Source of the DNA: Malachius bipustulatus
Lineage: Eukaryota; Arthropoda; Insecta; Coleoptera; Melyridae
Reading direction: 5' to 3'
Length of the DNA stretch: 64,000 nt
NCBI GenBank assembly: GCA_910589415.1
Contig: OU342630.1
Span: 70,986,186-71,050,185, forward strand
Made by a program: the position numbers and the translations under genes. Under the pieces are notes generated by a model, which was not told where the DNA came from, searched no databases, and saw only the letters and a list, made by a program, of their open reading frames with translations. Every line of letters starts with the position of its first letter. Positions within the stretch are counted from its first letter, which is position 1. Of this stretch, positions 36,462-48,596 are shown in pieces.

Positions 36462-39400
36462 CTAATACTTGTATTTGAAATTAGTCTTCAACAAGTACTT
36501 CACATTAACCTGAGCAACATCATAAACGATATATCTAGAAACAGGTTAAGGAATGTAACACACAAACAAGTAAAAATATATTCAATTAGATTTTTCTGTT
36601 CAATCTGTAAAAGAAACATTGGGAGGAAAGAAAAAGCAAAGAGTGCATTTATCTGGGTAGTACTAGTACTATTCATTATTAAAAAGGATACTCATTATAC
36701 AACAAAGTGCATTTTTGATCCTTATTGGTTACTGGTTTCCCAAGAGGAATTTCCACGTCATTAAATATTTTTGAAGCTTTAGGATCTGGCTGAGTACGCC
36801 CTACACCTTTGGTGCTATGCTTTCCTTTTGGTAACTTTTCAATGTAATCTGCTGTCAATCTTTCATACATCTAAAATCATAATACATTAAAAATATTAAG
36901 AGAAACAAAAGGCTAATGCAATAATATAATATTTGACAAGAAATTCTTGACCCATTTCGGTGGAGATGAGTCTCTACATTTCATAAAACGGGTAACCACA
37001 TCAGCCTTCAGTTCAATTCTCAGAACCAAAAGACCAAGATATTCTTGTCAACACAACACGCAACATACCTCGCCCAATGCAACTTCGCACAATAGTAGAA
37101 GCCCTTTGGGGTTGCTCGGGTTCGTGCAACAATAATTCGCAGACTTGGACACCATATCGGCAAAGTAGATACCTTTACCGAACATGTAACCGGTAACCGG
37201 AGCCTCGGGGGGAGCGATTCTCAAGCCCTGAGACAGAATTCCCGCATAGTTGGTCGTCCTGGAGCCGTGCCACAGAAGTTTGCGGTTATGCAGCTTCCGG
37301 AACGGCTTGTACCGTTTATCCTCTCCTTGACGTTTGACGGTGTAAATATCTTCGATCTCCAGTTCGTAGGAGGAGTGAGTCTCGGCGTGGGTGTTCTTGA
37401 CGTACTCCTTGATGAAACCGAACTCTTCGGAATCCCTGTCCAGGACGCCGATCTCCGTGTTGAGTTGTTTGTAGTAATTGTCGACCGAGTGACCGGAACT
37501 GTCTCGCATCAAGTTGTAGGCTATTTCAAGTTCCATCAAGTTGTCTAACATGTCTAATTTTGTCTGGAAATATACAAGAAAAATATTATCAGAACATCCT
37601 TAGCTGAGGATGATCTCCGATGCCAGTGCTAGGTTTTCTATTCACACAAAGAGTGCTTTTTTATATATGAATGACCACTAAAAACCTTCCATTTTTCAGA
37701 GCTTTACAGGCCTTACAGGTATTTGTACAAAGAGCAATTCTGATACTGGCTGAGAACACCATACAGTGACTCTATACAGCACAGTGCTGACAAGAGTGTC
37801 CTGTTTTTATGTGGAGGGAAGGGAGTGGCTGTGGCCTGGGGCAGCAAGATGAAGAAACAAAGGTTGGAGATCACGTGGAGGGGAAAAGGGGGAGCATCGG
37901 TCTCGAGAAAGGAGCAAGGGCCTTTGTAGGTACGTAGATAGAGGGTCGAAACCAGGTAAACGGGAACAAAATATATTTTTTATTCTTTCTAAATTAAGCT
38001 ATCACACCGACTTGGTGTATAAAAATTTAATAACCTCACCTTAATAGTTTCAGCATCTCTGATCACCGGAGGTTCATCAATGCCAAAGGAATGCGGCACC
38101 AAAGTATAAAACCGATTGGAGGCGTCCACAAATTTACTGTATTGTGTGTCGGTGTCGTTTACTAGCGTCTGCAATTCCGACAGAACCTTGAAAGCTTGCT
38201 GCATCTGAGATTTGCTGAGTTTTCCCAGGGGCATCTTCTCGGTGTCCAGCTCGAATTCCATCATGACCTTCTTCATCGTGTTGACGTCGAATATCAAGCG
38301 CAACAAGTTCTGCACCGGGACGGGTAAATCTGACGGCGCGTCGGTGATGTCGAGTTTTACGTCGTCACCGGGACCGTAGTCCACGTCGATGGGATACATG
38401 AGACCGGGAAGTTTGACAAAGTTGCGATGGTTTTCGAACAAGTTGCCGGTTCTCTCATTGTATAATCTTCTGAATTCTTGTTTCGCATGGTGTAAAGATG
38501 ATAATTGCTCTGTCTGAAATTTTTCCACATCAAGATATCGAAATTTGTCAAGATTTTTTTCTTTACATCAACCGAGTAAGCCACTTACACGTACACAAGG
38601 TGTGCAAAATATAAAACAATGGCATTAGCTCAGTTGAGCAAAACATAAACAACAATTTGTATATTGAAGAATTCATTTGTGCAACTACTCAGTTACCCTT
38701 CCACATAGCCCATGTCTCTATCTATAGGTACTTCATCAAAACGTAATATGGTTTTAGATACCTTCTTTATTGTGCCAACTGAATCCCCAAAACAATCAAC
38801 CCAACACAACAATTCATCACATGATTTTTCAAGCCCCAAGTTGTCTAGGAGGGGCATAAAAGTTAATCTTGCTCAATGCTGTCAGCTCAGGACTATCCAT
38901 CTTGTTAAAAATTATTTCAATTTTTTTATTTTTTATTATTTCCTATAAATCTAAAGCTGGAGATATAATTTGCACAAAACTGAATTAGCATGTTAAATCC
39001 CTATGACCCGCTATCAAGTTTATAGTCTGTATATATTTTTTTTGAATTGAATTTTTCGGTCTGATAAAATACTAACATCTTACCTTATTATCACCGATTG
39101 TTGTCCCAATTCTTCCCCAGGATCGGAACAACCAATAGCTATTACCCGAATCGGATTCCAACAACTGCAACTTGTAATAGCTGTTCTTCTTCTCGGTTAT
39201 GTCCGTACGTCCCAACACGACGGAATAAACTTCTTTGCCAGACTTATAAACGTGAGCTCTGTTCTCTAGTTCGGATTCGGGGTCGACCGCCATGCCTCCC
39301 TTGATGGTCATCTTGACTTTGGAAGGCACCGATTTAGTATAAAAGCTCTTGCCGGATTTCAATTTAGCTATGGTGCTCTTGGAGGGCTCCGGTGGCAAGC

Positions 39401-42400
39401 GTGCACTAGGATCTGAGCCCCAATCGCATATACTCTTCTTGACAATCAGCTCGGGTATCTTACCGACATTGTCTTTCGCTTCGTCGAGAAAATCTTGAGG
39501 TACGACGTGTATATCGGCATCTTTAACCGCCTGCATGCGGGCTCCCATGTTCTCAACGTCTTTCGGTGAAGCAATCACGGCCATCACCGAACTGCTTATC
39601 TTGGTCGTTACTTTTCCACCGAGGGACATTATTTGCTTCTTTAGTTGATCTTTTTCAGTGCCGGTTTTTCCCAAGATCACAAATTCCATTTCATAGAGAG
39701 CAGGTAACGCTCTTTTTATTTTCGGTCTAGAATTTAATAAGAAAAGTTAAAAAAAAATAAATGAATGCTTTTTTAAGACTATTGTGTGGCCAATAAAATA
39801 AAATTCTACTTACTCTGATGATTCTTCTTCCTTCTTAACTCCATTGCTGGTGGATGATTTAGGTTGCTGAACAGGTTTTACGATACGTGTCCTGGCCACA
39901 TACTTGTAGCTTTCAAAGACAGGGTAATTTTCATTTTTAAAAGAACTTGGCACCTTGAAAGCGGTTCGCTTGGGTGGTTTTGTAAGCACCGTCTTGCACT
40001 TTGTCCACTCGGTCAAGTCGCCTTCGCAAACATATTTGTGGCCATCAAACACCAACTGACCTTGTTTGCATACATCGCACGGTTTCAAAGCTCCAAAGGT
40101 CATTATATCCGCTACACGATCCAAGCTCTGTAAAATAATCACACATGTTACAGACAAAAGGGCCTTAAACAATTTAGGAAGTATTGTAAAACTTACTCTT
40201 ACTATAAGTAATACGACAAACAACAAGCACATAAATTACCAGCCTACCTCAAAGGAAAAAGTTACTAATTTATGGCTAAATTATTTATAATTTTAACAAT
40301 TGTATAATGGAGTTTGCAACAAATAGAGAAATTTCTCTTTGTTACTTATTTGTACATCTTGTATATCGAGGATAACAATATAAGATTGGCACTAATGTGT
40401 GCTTTAATTGAAGTTAATATTTCGAAAATGTGAGATAAACTTTTGGATTTTACTGTTTTCGGTCTATATCAGTAAAATTATTACATAAAAACATAATAAA
40501 TATGTGGTATTTAAAATTCCAGAAAAAACTGCCCAACCTAAGGGGTATAATAATCTAACCTACTGACATTTATACTTAATATACATATCACTCTCGTGTG
40601 ATATTTTACTTTTCAACTCTGGAGTGATATTTTGTCATTTTCGAAGTACCTAAGTAGTGGGTGGGTATTTGGAAAAAAATTTACATACCTCATCAACTCC
40701 TGAAGGTAGAGCTTGCTTATTGTGTTTTAACACTGCCCAAAGGTCGGGCTTCTTCAGCAATCCTTTAAGCTGATCTCTATACATGTAATATAGTTTATTC
40801 TGTTTTTTCAGTTCCTCTTCATCAATACCACCAGCATCGACAGTATCTTCAGTTTTCGCTTTCTTTGCGGGGACGTTTTCTTGCTTAATAGCCCTACAGA
40901 GAAAATATCAAATTAGATCAGTGTCACCTGGGCGATTGAAAACAAAAAAACTTACGGTAACTCGGATGTGGCTTGAGCTTGCGCCTCTTTGGTGAGGCTT
41001 TTGAAACCAGGAAGTTTATCGGCGCTTTCGAAATAGCCATGTTCGGCCCGCAACTGCGCGAAACAGGACACATGATGCCATATATCTTGGCCACCGTACT
41101 TCATACCAATTTCAGTTGTAAAATCCTTCTTGGATATTCTGACCTGAAAATTAAAAAAAAACTCCGTCAACATTAAAATCAAAAAATACTGGAGGATGAT
41201 TCGTACTTCATCCTTGAGAATTTTCTGCTCACAGCCACGACACGTGGCTCTACCCGATTTTGCAAATTCAATCTTGAAATCTTTCAGGGCTCCTTTCATA
41301 GCTGCTGCAGCATTGCGTTTCTTGCCTTTGGGTGCAGGAACAATGACAGCTGCTGTAGTAGCTAAAAACAAAATATTAAAAAAATTGGATTGTGTTTTAT
41401 AAAATGGACTTGTGCTACAGATGCAACTGATCAAAGTGGGACCACTCTTAGAGATTATCATCCCCCTACTGATTAATGAAACATGAAAATCACTTTTATT
41501 TCATCCATTTTTATGCAAAAATAGGCTGTTGATGACTATCAATAATTATTATAAAAAATATTTTATAATGAAAATTTGATCAACACCTTTTATTTGATTT
41601 GTGAAGTTTTTTCAATAAGTTTATGTTTCTTAACAGGACAAGCAGACCTATTATGTTAAACCTGCATCAACATCAATAAAATTACATACCAATATGACTC
41701 TTGATGTATTCTTGATCCTCTATCCTGAGAGTTTGAAACTTTGCGATGTCATCGACTGACTTTGGACGCTGTTTGCCAAAGAAACACTTGTGATGGAACC
41801 ACAAACTGTCTTTTCCATCATGTCTTCGGGACTAAAAAAAGAAAGACTTCCGTTTATGAGGAGTAAAGTAAATGAATTGTTAGATCTGATTTTTTTTCCA
41901 GGCCCCACTTAATTCTGTTTTCATGTGCTCGCACAATGGAAAAGGGACATGTAACCCCCGTATCGGCGCCAATGGTTTTCTGTTACTATTTTTGGCTTGA
42001 ACAGTGTAGAGGAAGATTTATGTAGAAACGTATAAAGGCAGTGTGGAAAATTTGAAAAGGAAGACTTTTTTTTACTCTCCTTAGATATTAAATTGAATGA
42101 AGTTTTTATCATGAAACTTCCACTAAAGTATCTAAAGTTATGGTGCATTTTTTGAGGTGTCTATTAAGAAAAGTCCCCGTAGTTTGCCATTCTCTATCAC
42201 CTCTCAAAATTAATGTATTAAAATCTATTAAAATCTTAATTTTACATTTCGTTTTTCTTTTTCTTGAAACTTCAAGGGAGAGAGAACCTAACAGTGATCA
42301 ATGACCTGACTTAACAGGTTTCTGGTTGTCTCCATTATGCAGTGAAAATTGGTATGTATCGTAAAATCAGTACAATCTGGCAACATTGTGCTATATTCCG

Positions 42401-43360
42401 GCTGCGCTATTTTTTGGCTTTGAATTCAGAGTACCACTCAGTGCTGCCAACCCTACCAAAATTTCTATAGATCTACCGAAATTTGAACTTGTCTACCGAT
42501 CTACCGATGACAAGCTCAATCTACTGAAATTTACGTTTTAACATTTTTCATCACAAAAATGTGATATTTTGATGATAATTTGTATACAATAAACAAATAT
42601 TTCAATGTAAATTAATTATCTGATTAATAGTTATTATCAATTACTTGAAGTCTTGCTAATATAGGTAATAGTAGGTATAGTTTATCAAGAAAGCAAATGA
42701 AGAATCCTATTATTTACGCATCTGGGAACTGCCCTCTATTTTAGTAGCATTGTGAAGAACAAAGACCAAAGAAGTTCTAAAATTTTCAGCTGCAGAACGC
42801 AGTATTTAACTTCAACAGGGGTTATATTCCTTTTATTGATACTAAACAACCGGAATTAGACTGTTATATTTAAAAAAAATTCTTTGCTCTACCGAAATTT
42901 TGCAACATCTACCGAAATTCACGTCCAAATCTACCGCATTTTAGTCTTCATGGATTGGCAGCACTGGTACCGGTACCTACCACTTCTGTAGGTATGTTTA
43001 CCCAGAAAAGTTCTCATAAATCAACCAAAAACGAGTAGGTAAACCAATTTAATCAGGAATCAACCTTGGAATGATAATCTAAGGAAATAAACTGTAAATT
43101 GGTGTAAACTTTTGTTTGGATTTGTAAGGGCTGGAAGTAAAAGCAAAAGAATCGCCTCCTGTGCCAAAACAATTTGCTACAAGCCAGGCCTTGATATTTG
43201 AAACCAAAAATACTTTTGATTCAGTTCATTAGCTCACGCTCACCTGAACCAGAACAGCGATACGTAATGTGCCTTGTCCAATTGGGCTCTTGCACCCACG
43301 GCACATTGACCTGTTACTCTTTGCATATTCCGCGACATACGGTAGATCATCCACCTCCAT
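36462..43360 (-). CDS. PARP1: Poly(ADP-ribose) polymerase 1
   Basis: Nuclear DNA-break sensor that uses NAD+ to build poly(ADP-ribose) on itself and on chromatin proteins. Eleven coding exons: 43244-43360, 41690-41831, 41207-41361, 40956-41143, 40689-40893, 39814-40127, 39084-39726, 38040-38513, 37069-37563, 36692-36870, 36462-36534. All are GT..AG, and the phases sum to 994 residues, the size of insect PARP. Domains: zinc finger 1 (C20, C23, H52, C55), zinc finger 2 (C127, C130, H162, C165), PADR1/zinc finger 3 (about 205-370, PCDVC...WTKC), BRCT (from M387), WGR (about 520-620, [13 protein letters not shown]), helical regulatory domain (about 640-780) and ADP-ribosyltransferase domain. The catalytic triad is intact: His845 (LLWHGS), Tyr879 (GKGIYFAD) and Glu971 (LLYNEY), whose codon is split between the last two exons. 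The 73-nt last exon encodes [15 protein letters not shown] and the stop. Confidence 0.97.
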
Positions 43361-44855
43361 ATCGATGATGCTCTATTGCAATGAAAACCAATTTGACAGA
43401 CTCAAGACTCTCAGATTCTCAAGACGTACTTGGAAATTTGCAAAACCTGTAAAAAAATAACAAAATTCTACTTGATAGTGCGACTGAAACTTACCACCTA
43501 TGGGTGGCTGTATGATGGTGTGGTAAGGTTGCTGATTGACACTCTACACTCTACTATAGTTTAATGTGAAGTGGAGTAAAAATGGTATTGTTATTGCAGG
43601 CAAAAGACAAAAGGCACCCAACCAGTACTTATTGCCACAATATGCAACACAAAGATTTCCGGTACCTACTGATGTTTAATTTGTGATACTTTTACAAGCA
43701 AATACAACATAAAACAAGTGACAGCAAATCGCGGTCATAGAAAATGAAATGAATAAAAAAACAACGTGACTTACTACGAAATTCACTAAAACAAACAATA
43801 AACACACAGCCACATAGAACAATTAATAATTATTACATTACATGGAAGGAAATTGGAATGAATTGGAAAATGGAAGTTCGGCACCCGCCAAAATTAGAAC
43901 GTAAAATAATAAAACAACAACCACGGCATTAGTTTTTTGACACTCTTAGCAGCTGTGAGTGCTGTGAGCTGTGACAGTAAAGGGGTTGGGTGCGTTCATA
44001 AAATAAAATGATATTCTGCACTCTTAGTTAGGATTTTTTACCTTAGACGACAGAACATCCGGAAGGACTAAAATTTTAATTGTTTGTGATATGGCGTTTT
44101 TTATAGGCGCACCGGTTTGAAACCGTTGCGCAAAGTTTGAAAACGGAACTATGCAGCATCCAAACAGTACGTCATCGATAAACCGGGTTCAACCAGGTTT
44201 AAATGATTTCAAACCGCTGTGTCTTCTATGGTGTTCAATCAACCGGTTCGTATTTGTGTGCTTAGGTACTATCAATATTGTCGACGACTGTTATAGCAGT
44301 TGATTCTCCTTCAATGTAAATCCTACATATCTATCTACCTACCCAGATTGTAAAATGTATGCCTTTCATCCGAAAAAAATTAAAAACCGTAATTTAGGTA
44401 CCATTCTTCAGTATAGTCTGGTATCCTGGCATGTAACTGCCGAGTAAATAACCACATGTGTAGTTGATAGTTGATCAATAATAATAACCATAACCCTGTA
44501 TTAGTTTCAAAACTAATAATGATAGTCTGTGGTTGATCCCTGTATCCTGTATGCAGTGCACTATTGTAATCATTTTCTTGATTTATATGAGAGACTAAAA
44601 TAAGCTTATAGTTTTCCTACAAACATTCTCTAATGACAATAATAAAACGCAATATTATTCAGTTGTGAATAAGTGTTTTAAAACGTTCTATTTACGCGAC
44701 GTCAATAATTATTATTGATGCAGCCGTGTCGTGGTCGTGGCATGGTGTGGTTACTCTTGATGATTACAATGTAGATGGGTTATTTACATCGTGATGGTGA
44801 TGAATGCCACCAACACCAATAAGAAGTAACAGAGCAGGGCCTTCGTGATGAGTTT
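43361..44855. other. PARP1 upstream region
   Basis: Holds the PARP1 5' UTR and promoter. Exact start not visible. From about 44090 to 44240 there is a block with repeated 'accggtttgaaacc'-type motifs, probably a MITE remnant. No gene seen. Confidence 0.45.
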
Positions 44856-45051
44856 ATAGCGTTTTACTGGATCTGACCAAACAAAAGTGTTTGTGCCCCA
44901 GCGGGGATTCGAACCCCGGACCTCCTGATTACGCGTCAGGTGTGCTTACCACTACACTACCCAGGTCACTTGCAATTATTGTCGTGGTCAGATCGGCTAT
45001 ATGTGTTGTTGTTGTTGTTTCTCTCTCTTGTGGGAACGAGTGGTCGCCACA
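44856..45051 (-). repeat. 3' LTR of the mini retrotransposon
   Basis: 196 bp. It differs from the 5' LTR by one 3-bp insertion (att) and two substitutions in the tRNA-like anticodon stem. Contains a short 'gttgtt' microsatellite. Confidence 0.85.
44894..44968 (-). other. tRNA-like sequence in 3' LTR
   Basis: 75 bases with box A-like TAGTGTAGTGG and a perfect box B GGTTCGAATCC. The T stem (CGGGG/CCCCG) and anticodon stem (CCTGA/TCAGG) are both perfect 5-bp stems. The 7-base anticodon loop is CGCGTAA, giving CGT (Thr-like), but position 33 is G instead of the universal U and the acceptor stem is imperfect. It is tRNA-derived and able in principle to bind TFIIIC, but unlikely to be a working tRNA. 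Confidence 0.75.
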
Positions 45052-45054
45052 GTA

Positions 45055-45064
45055 CTCCCCTTCC
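45055..45064 (-). other. Polypurine tract
   Basis: GGAAGGGGAG on the minus strand, three bases before the 3' LTR, in the position needed to prime plus-strand DNA synthesis. Confidence 0.7.
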
Positions 45065-45281
45065 AGAAACGGAGTTGCGTTTCGATTTGAACCTTGAACC
45101 TGACTCTACACTGTGCTTGAACCATTCTTACGGACCGTTGTTCGGTACCCTTGTTTGCTGGCAGACCGTGATGTGGGCGATAGCTCAAACGAGTGTGTGT
45201 TTGTTTCTGAAAGGGAGGAGAGTTGAGTTAGAATGTGTGTGAGTATGCGTGTTCATATCGGATGAATTATGAAGAATTATC

Positions 45282-45299
45282 ATCACGTCGGGGTCACCA
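45282..45299 (-). other. Primer-binding site, tRNA-Trp type
   Basis: Minus strand reads TGGTGACCCCGACGTGAT, three bases after the 5' LTR. This is the complement of the 3' end of insect tRNA-Trp plus CCA, as remembered from the Drosophila gene. It is the kind of primer used by some Ty3/gypsy elements. Confidence 0.8.
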
Positions 45300-45302
45300 A
45301 TT

Positions 45303-45495
45303 ATAGCGTTTTACTGGATCTGACCAAACAAAAGTGTTTGTGCCCCAGCGGGGATTCGAACCCCGGACCTCCTTGTTACGCGTCAGGTGTGCTTACCACT
45401 ACACTACCCAGGTCACTTGCAATTGTCGTGGTCAGATCGGCTATATGTGTTGTTGTTGTTGTTTCTCTCTCTTGTGGGAACGAGTGGTCGCCACA
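45303..45495 (-). repeat. 5' LTR of the mini retrotransposon
   Basis: 193 bp, the copy next to the primer-binding site, so the 5' LTR in minus-strand orientation. Confidence 0.85.
45341..45415 (-). other. tRNA-like sequence in 5' LTR
   Basis: Same as the copy in the other LTR. Box A and box B are intact, but two changes weaken the 3' side of the anticodon stem. Confidence 0.7.
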
Positions 45496-45584
45496 AGTTT
45501 GACGGAAGTCATCAACCATATTAGGCGGCCATATTTTAAATTTTTTTGACATTGACAGTTGACTTAACCACACCATGCATTAAG

Positions 45585-46413
45585 GTCGTTTTTTACTGAT
45601 GCAGCGTGTTTAACCAGCTGCGTTCTGGTTTCAAACGTTGCATTTTTGTGATAAAACAATGACGTCACGAACTAAAACGCTTAAAGCAGTTTGATTATGG
45701 TTTTAACCAATCTTCGAGACCGGTTAGTAGCGTTTTGAGGCGTTTTGAAGGGTTTGACAGCTCAGCATGGAGAGCTACTAACCCAAATATATTAAAGTTA
45801 CTTGTGTTTACGAATTACGATGTACATTCATTCCGTAGGCGACATAAAAATGATAAGTAGTCTCGTCACGATCCTTATCTAAGGTAGGCTTTTTAATAAC
45901 AACTGTTATGTATTAATAGTAATTATTAAAACTCAAATATTATTCTGCGGGATGGCGGTATATTATCCCCTTATTTTAAATATTTTAAGAAAAATGCAGA
46001 TGAAGACTTTCCAACAACAACAAAGCATGCTAATGCAAAATGTTCTATAATATGAATGCGGAATGCTGTGGGAACGAACTAATCAACGGTGTTATACTTA
46101 AGTGTGGCTTTGAATCTAGAACATTGCAGAATGTTCAGAGTAAGCCAACCAAAGAAGTAATATCAGAATATTTCTTAAATTAAAATTGAAAAGCGGAATG
46201 TGGCATATCTCAACCTCCTGAGTCTTTGACATTTAATTTTATTGTTAGGTTCTGAACTTGGGTTTAGAATCTTTGAATTTGAAAACTACTAGATATGACA
46301 TGACTGATGACAGCGGTTTGAAAACATTTATTTTCCTAAATATCAAACTAGTGACGTCATCCTTTAATACGCTTCAAACCAGTGGTTAAACTCGCTGCAT
46401 CAGAAAAAACGAC
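45585..46413. mobile_element. Family-D TIR element, intact copy
   Basis: Left end gtcgttttttactgatgcag pairs with the right end ctgcatcagaaaaaacgac, and the inner 'gtttaaccagctgcg' and 'tggttaaactcgctg' are also mirrored. 829 bp, non-coding. An older copy is at 11330-12085. Confidence 0.8.
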
Positions 46414-47929
46414 ATAAAGCTCGGCTGGTCATTGGCTGCTGCATGACGGATATTCGGCGGACAGGCAGCAGAAGTGATAATAGTAATATTCTTTCAGTTG
46501 TGTTCTGTCTGTCTGACTAAAGCACTATAATAACAAAATATAAATATCCTATGGGCAATTATAATCACTTTATTAGATAGGTAATTAGATAATTAGAACC
46601 TATATAAATGACTGGGTAGTGGGTGACTAGGTGGTCAAGGTCAAATGAAGTGGTGTGGTGAGGGAACAATAATAATAATATTTCTAGTAAAATCAAAAAT
46701 CCCTATAAAATCTACTAGAAATGTAATACCAACCTACGCTTGAACCGGTTTAGTTGAACTGAGCTTGACTACGGTTGGTACAACGCGGCCGCCGATGAAC
46801 TTAGTTTATCTTTTGAACTCAGTTCAGTTGATCCAGAGTTCACCGGCGAATGGTACAACCGGGCCTAATACTCTTTCCTGTTGACCATTTTACTTGTTTG
46901 ATGAATGCGACAGAAACCGTCATTTTGAATCCGTTATACTTGGTTGACACTTGACAGTGTCTACACTCTGGACATTGACATTTTGTAATGCGGACATTTG
47001 TAAGCGGGACTAATTTATAGGTTGCGCCTATTATAGCAGTCAGCTAGAGTAGCTTGACATAAAATTATTATAAAGTGTTCTCAATAAGCTAATCTTTGTT
47101 CTCTTTCCAATCGGTAGCTATCGATAGCGAAAAAGCGTTGATTTAACTAGCTGTATTACCTTGGCCACGCATGGCCTCTATCAATAGACGCAGCTGGTAA
47201 CGCTTTTCAAAACAGCGGGACGTTCAGTGATGTTTACTTCCGGTTTGCTGCCAGTAGCTGTCAGTTTTCAGCGCAACAAATGATGTTTGTAGCATTAAAT
47301 AAGTAGAAAGCTTCCTCACTGTATCGGAAACTCTTCTTAAAGTTTGATTTTAAAACACCGGAACTTATAATAAGTTATGTTATGAGCACGATAATACTTC
47401 GTGCCTACTTAATAAGTATGCGGTTCATTTTGAAATTTAAATACGGAAGTAAAATATGATGGGTAATAGGAGGTAGCTTATAGGTATCCAAATATTTTGA
47501 AAAAATTTATTTTTGAACTAAAGCTAATCAAAGATTTGTAAGAAAGACTATATTTACATACAACTCTAAGATGCGAATGGTTATTTCTAAACAGATTCTT
47601 GACCTTAACAGCTGATAATGTGACAATATTGTTGACTTTTTTTTAGCTCTATCGATAATTTAACTTTACAATTATTAATAATAAGCATACAACTTGAGTT
47701 TGTAAAAATAAACTAATTCCTAAACAATTAAATAAATTATCCTTATCTCAATAATAACTTCAAACCACTTAAGCTTGAATTTGAAATGTAAGTATTTGCT
47801 GGCTTTCACACTTTTCACATTATCTCACAACCAATACAAAAATTTCAGCAGAAACACATAAATGGTGACTTTTCATTATAATTAAAGTCATATTTTAGTC
47901 ATAATTGATCGCTACATGACGTCTTCAAC

Positions 47930-48440
47930 CTACAAGCAAGTGACGTTCTAAAACTCTCGTCGTTTACGAACCCAATATCTGACGTTATTTAAGATAACCA
48001 ATTTATGCGGTGACCTCAAAAGACGTAAAAACTAGACATTTTATCACGTCCGCGTAAGTAACATGGACAATCTGACAATTGACAACAAATTGACAATATT
48101 ACAATAATATAAATACGACGTACCTCAGCAGCGAAATTCTGAAATAAGTATTTTTTATTACAATATTCGAAGCATCAAATTGAGAAGCTGAGACCAGAGA
48201 TCTACTATACAGTTCTTATTCATTCTTGGAATGACGAATGAAAAATTACACTCGCATTACGTTTTTCACGTCGTTGTGATTTCAAATTTTCAAAGTTTTT
48301 AGGTCATTTCAGTTTTGACGCATTTTTGACGTCAATAAATTACGTCTCTGATCTGCGCTTATATTTCCTCGTCGCATTTATACGACGTCATTCTCGCGTC
48401 AATAATAATATCGTCATAACATAATTTGATTCAATTATGC
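47930..48440. repeat. TGACGT-dense block
   Basis: About ten ACGTC/GACGT motifs in 500 bases (for example 'catgacgtcttc', 'agtgacgttct', 'tttgacgtcaataaattacg', 'tacgacgtcattc'). Similar in composition to 25490-26110. Probably a diverged repeat. Confidence 0.4.
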
Positions 48441-48596
48441 CATTGGCGAACTAATTTAAAATATTAATTTTTTTACACTCCCTTGAAATTCGATAAAAGC
48501 TACTACAGGGGCTTTTTAAAAATCGAAATTTTGAAATTTTAGAGAAATAAACATCATTTGAAAATTTCGAATATCTAAGCCATTTTTATTATGTAC

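Larger units (their letters stand above)
44856..45495 (-). mobile_element. TRIM-like mini LTR retrotransposon with tRNA-like LTRs
   Basis: Two direct repeats (44856-45051, 45303-45495), about 98% identical apart from one 3-bp indel, flank a 251-bp centre without coding capacity. The whole is bordered by the 5-bp duplication AGTTT (44851-44855, 45496-45500). Read on the minus strand the LTR starts TGTGGCGACC. A primer-binding site for tRNA-Trp follows the 5' LTR, and a purine tract precedes the 3' LTR. The near-identical LTRs indicate a recent insertion. Size and structure are those of a terminal-repeat retrotransposon in miniature, mobilised in trans by an unknown autonomous element. Each LTR carries a 75-base tRNA-like sequence, which is unusual. 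Confidence 0.85.

Noticed and set aside
44894..45415. Two functional tRNA-Thr(CGU) genes
   Set aside because: Position 33 is G rather than U, the acceptor stem is imperfect, one copy has a broken anticodon stem, and both lie at the same place inside LTRs of one mobile element. Called tRNA-derived instead.
44891..45502. Several overlapping open frames around the mini retrotransposon
   Set aside because: They are frames through LTRs and tRNA-like sequence, repeated in both LTRs, with no protein similarity.
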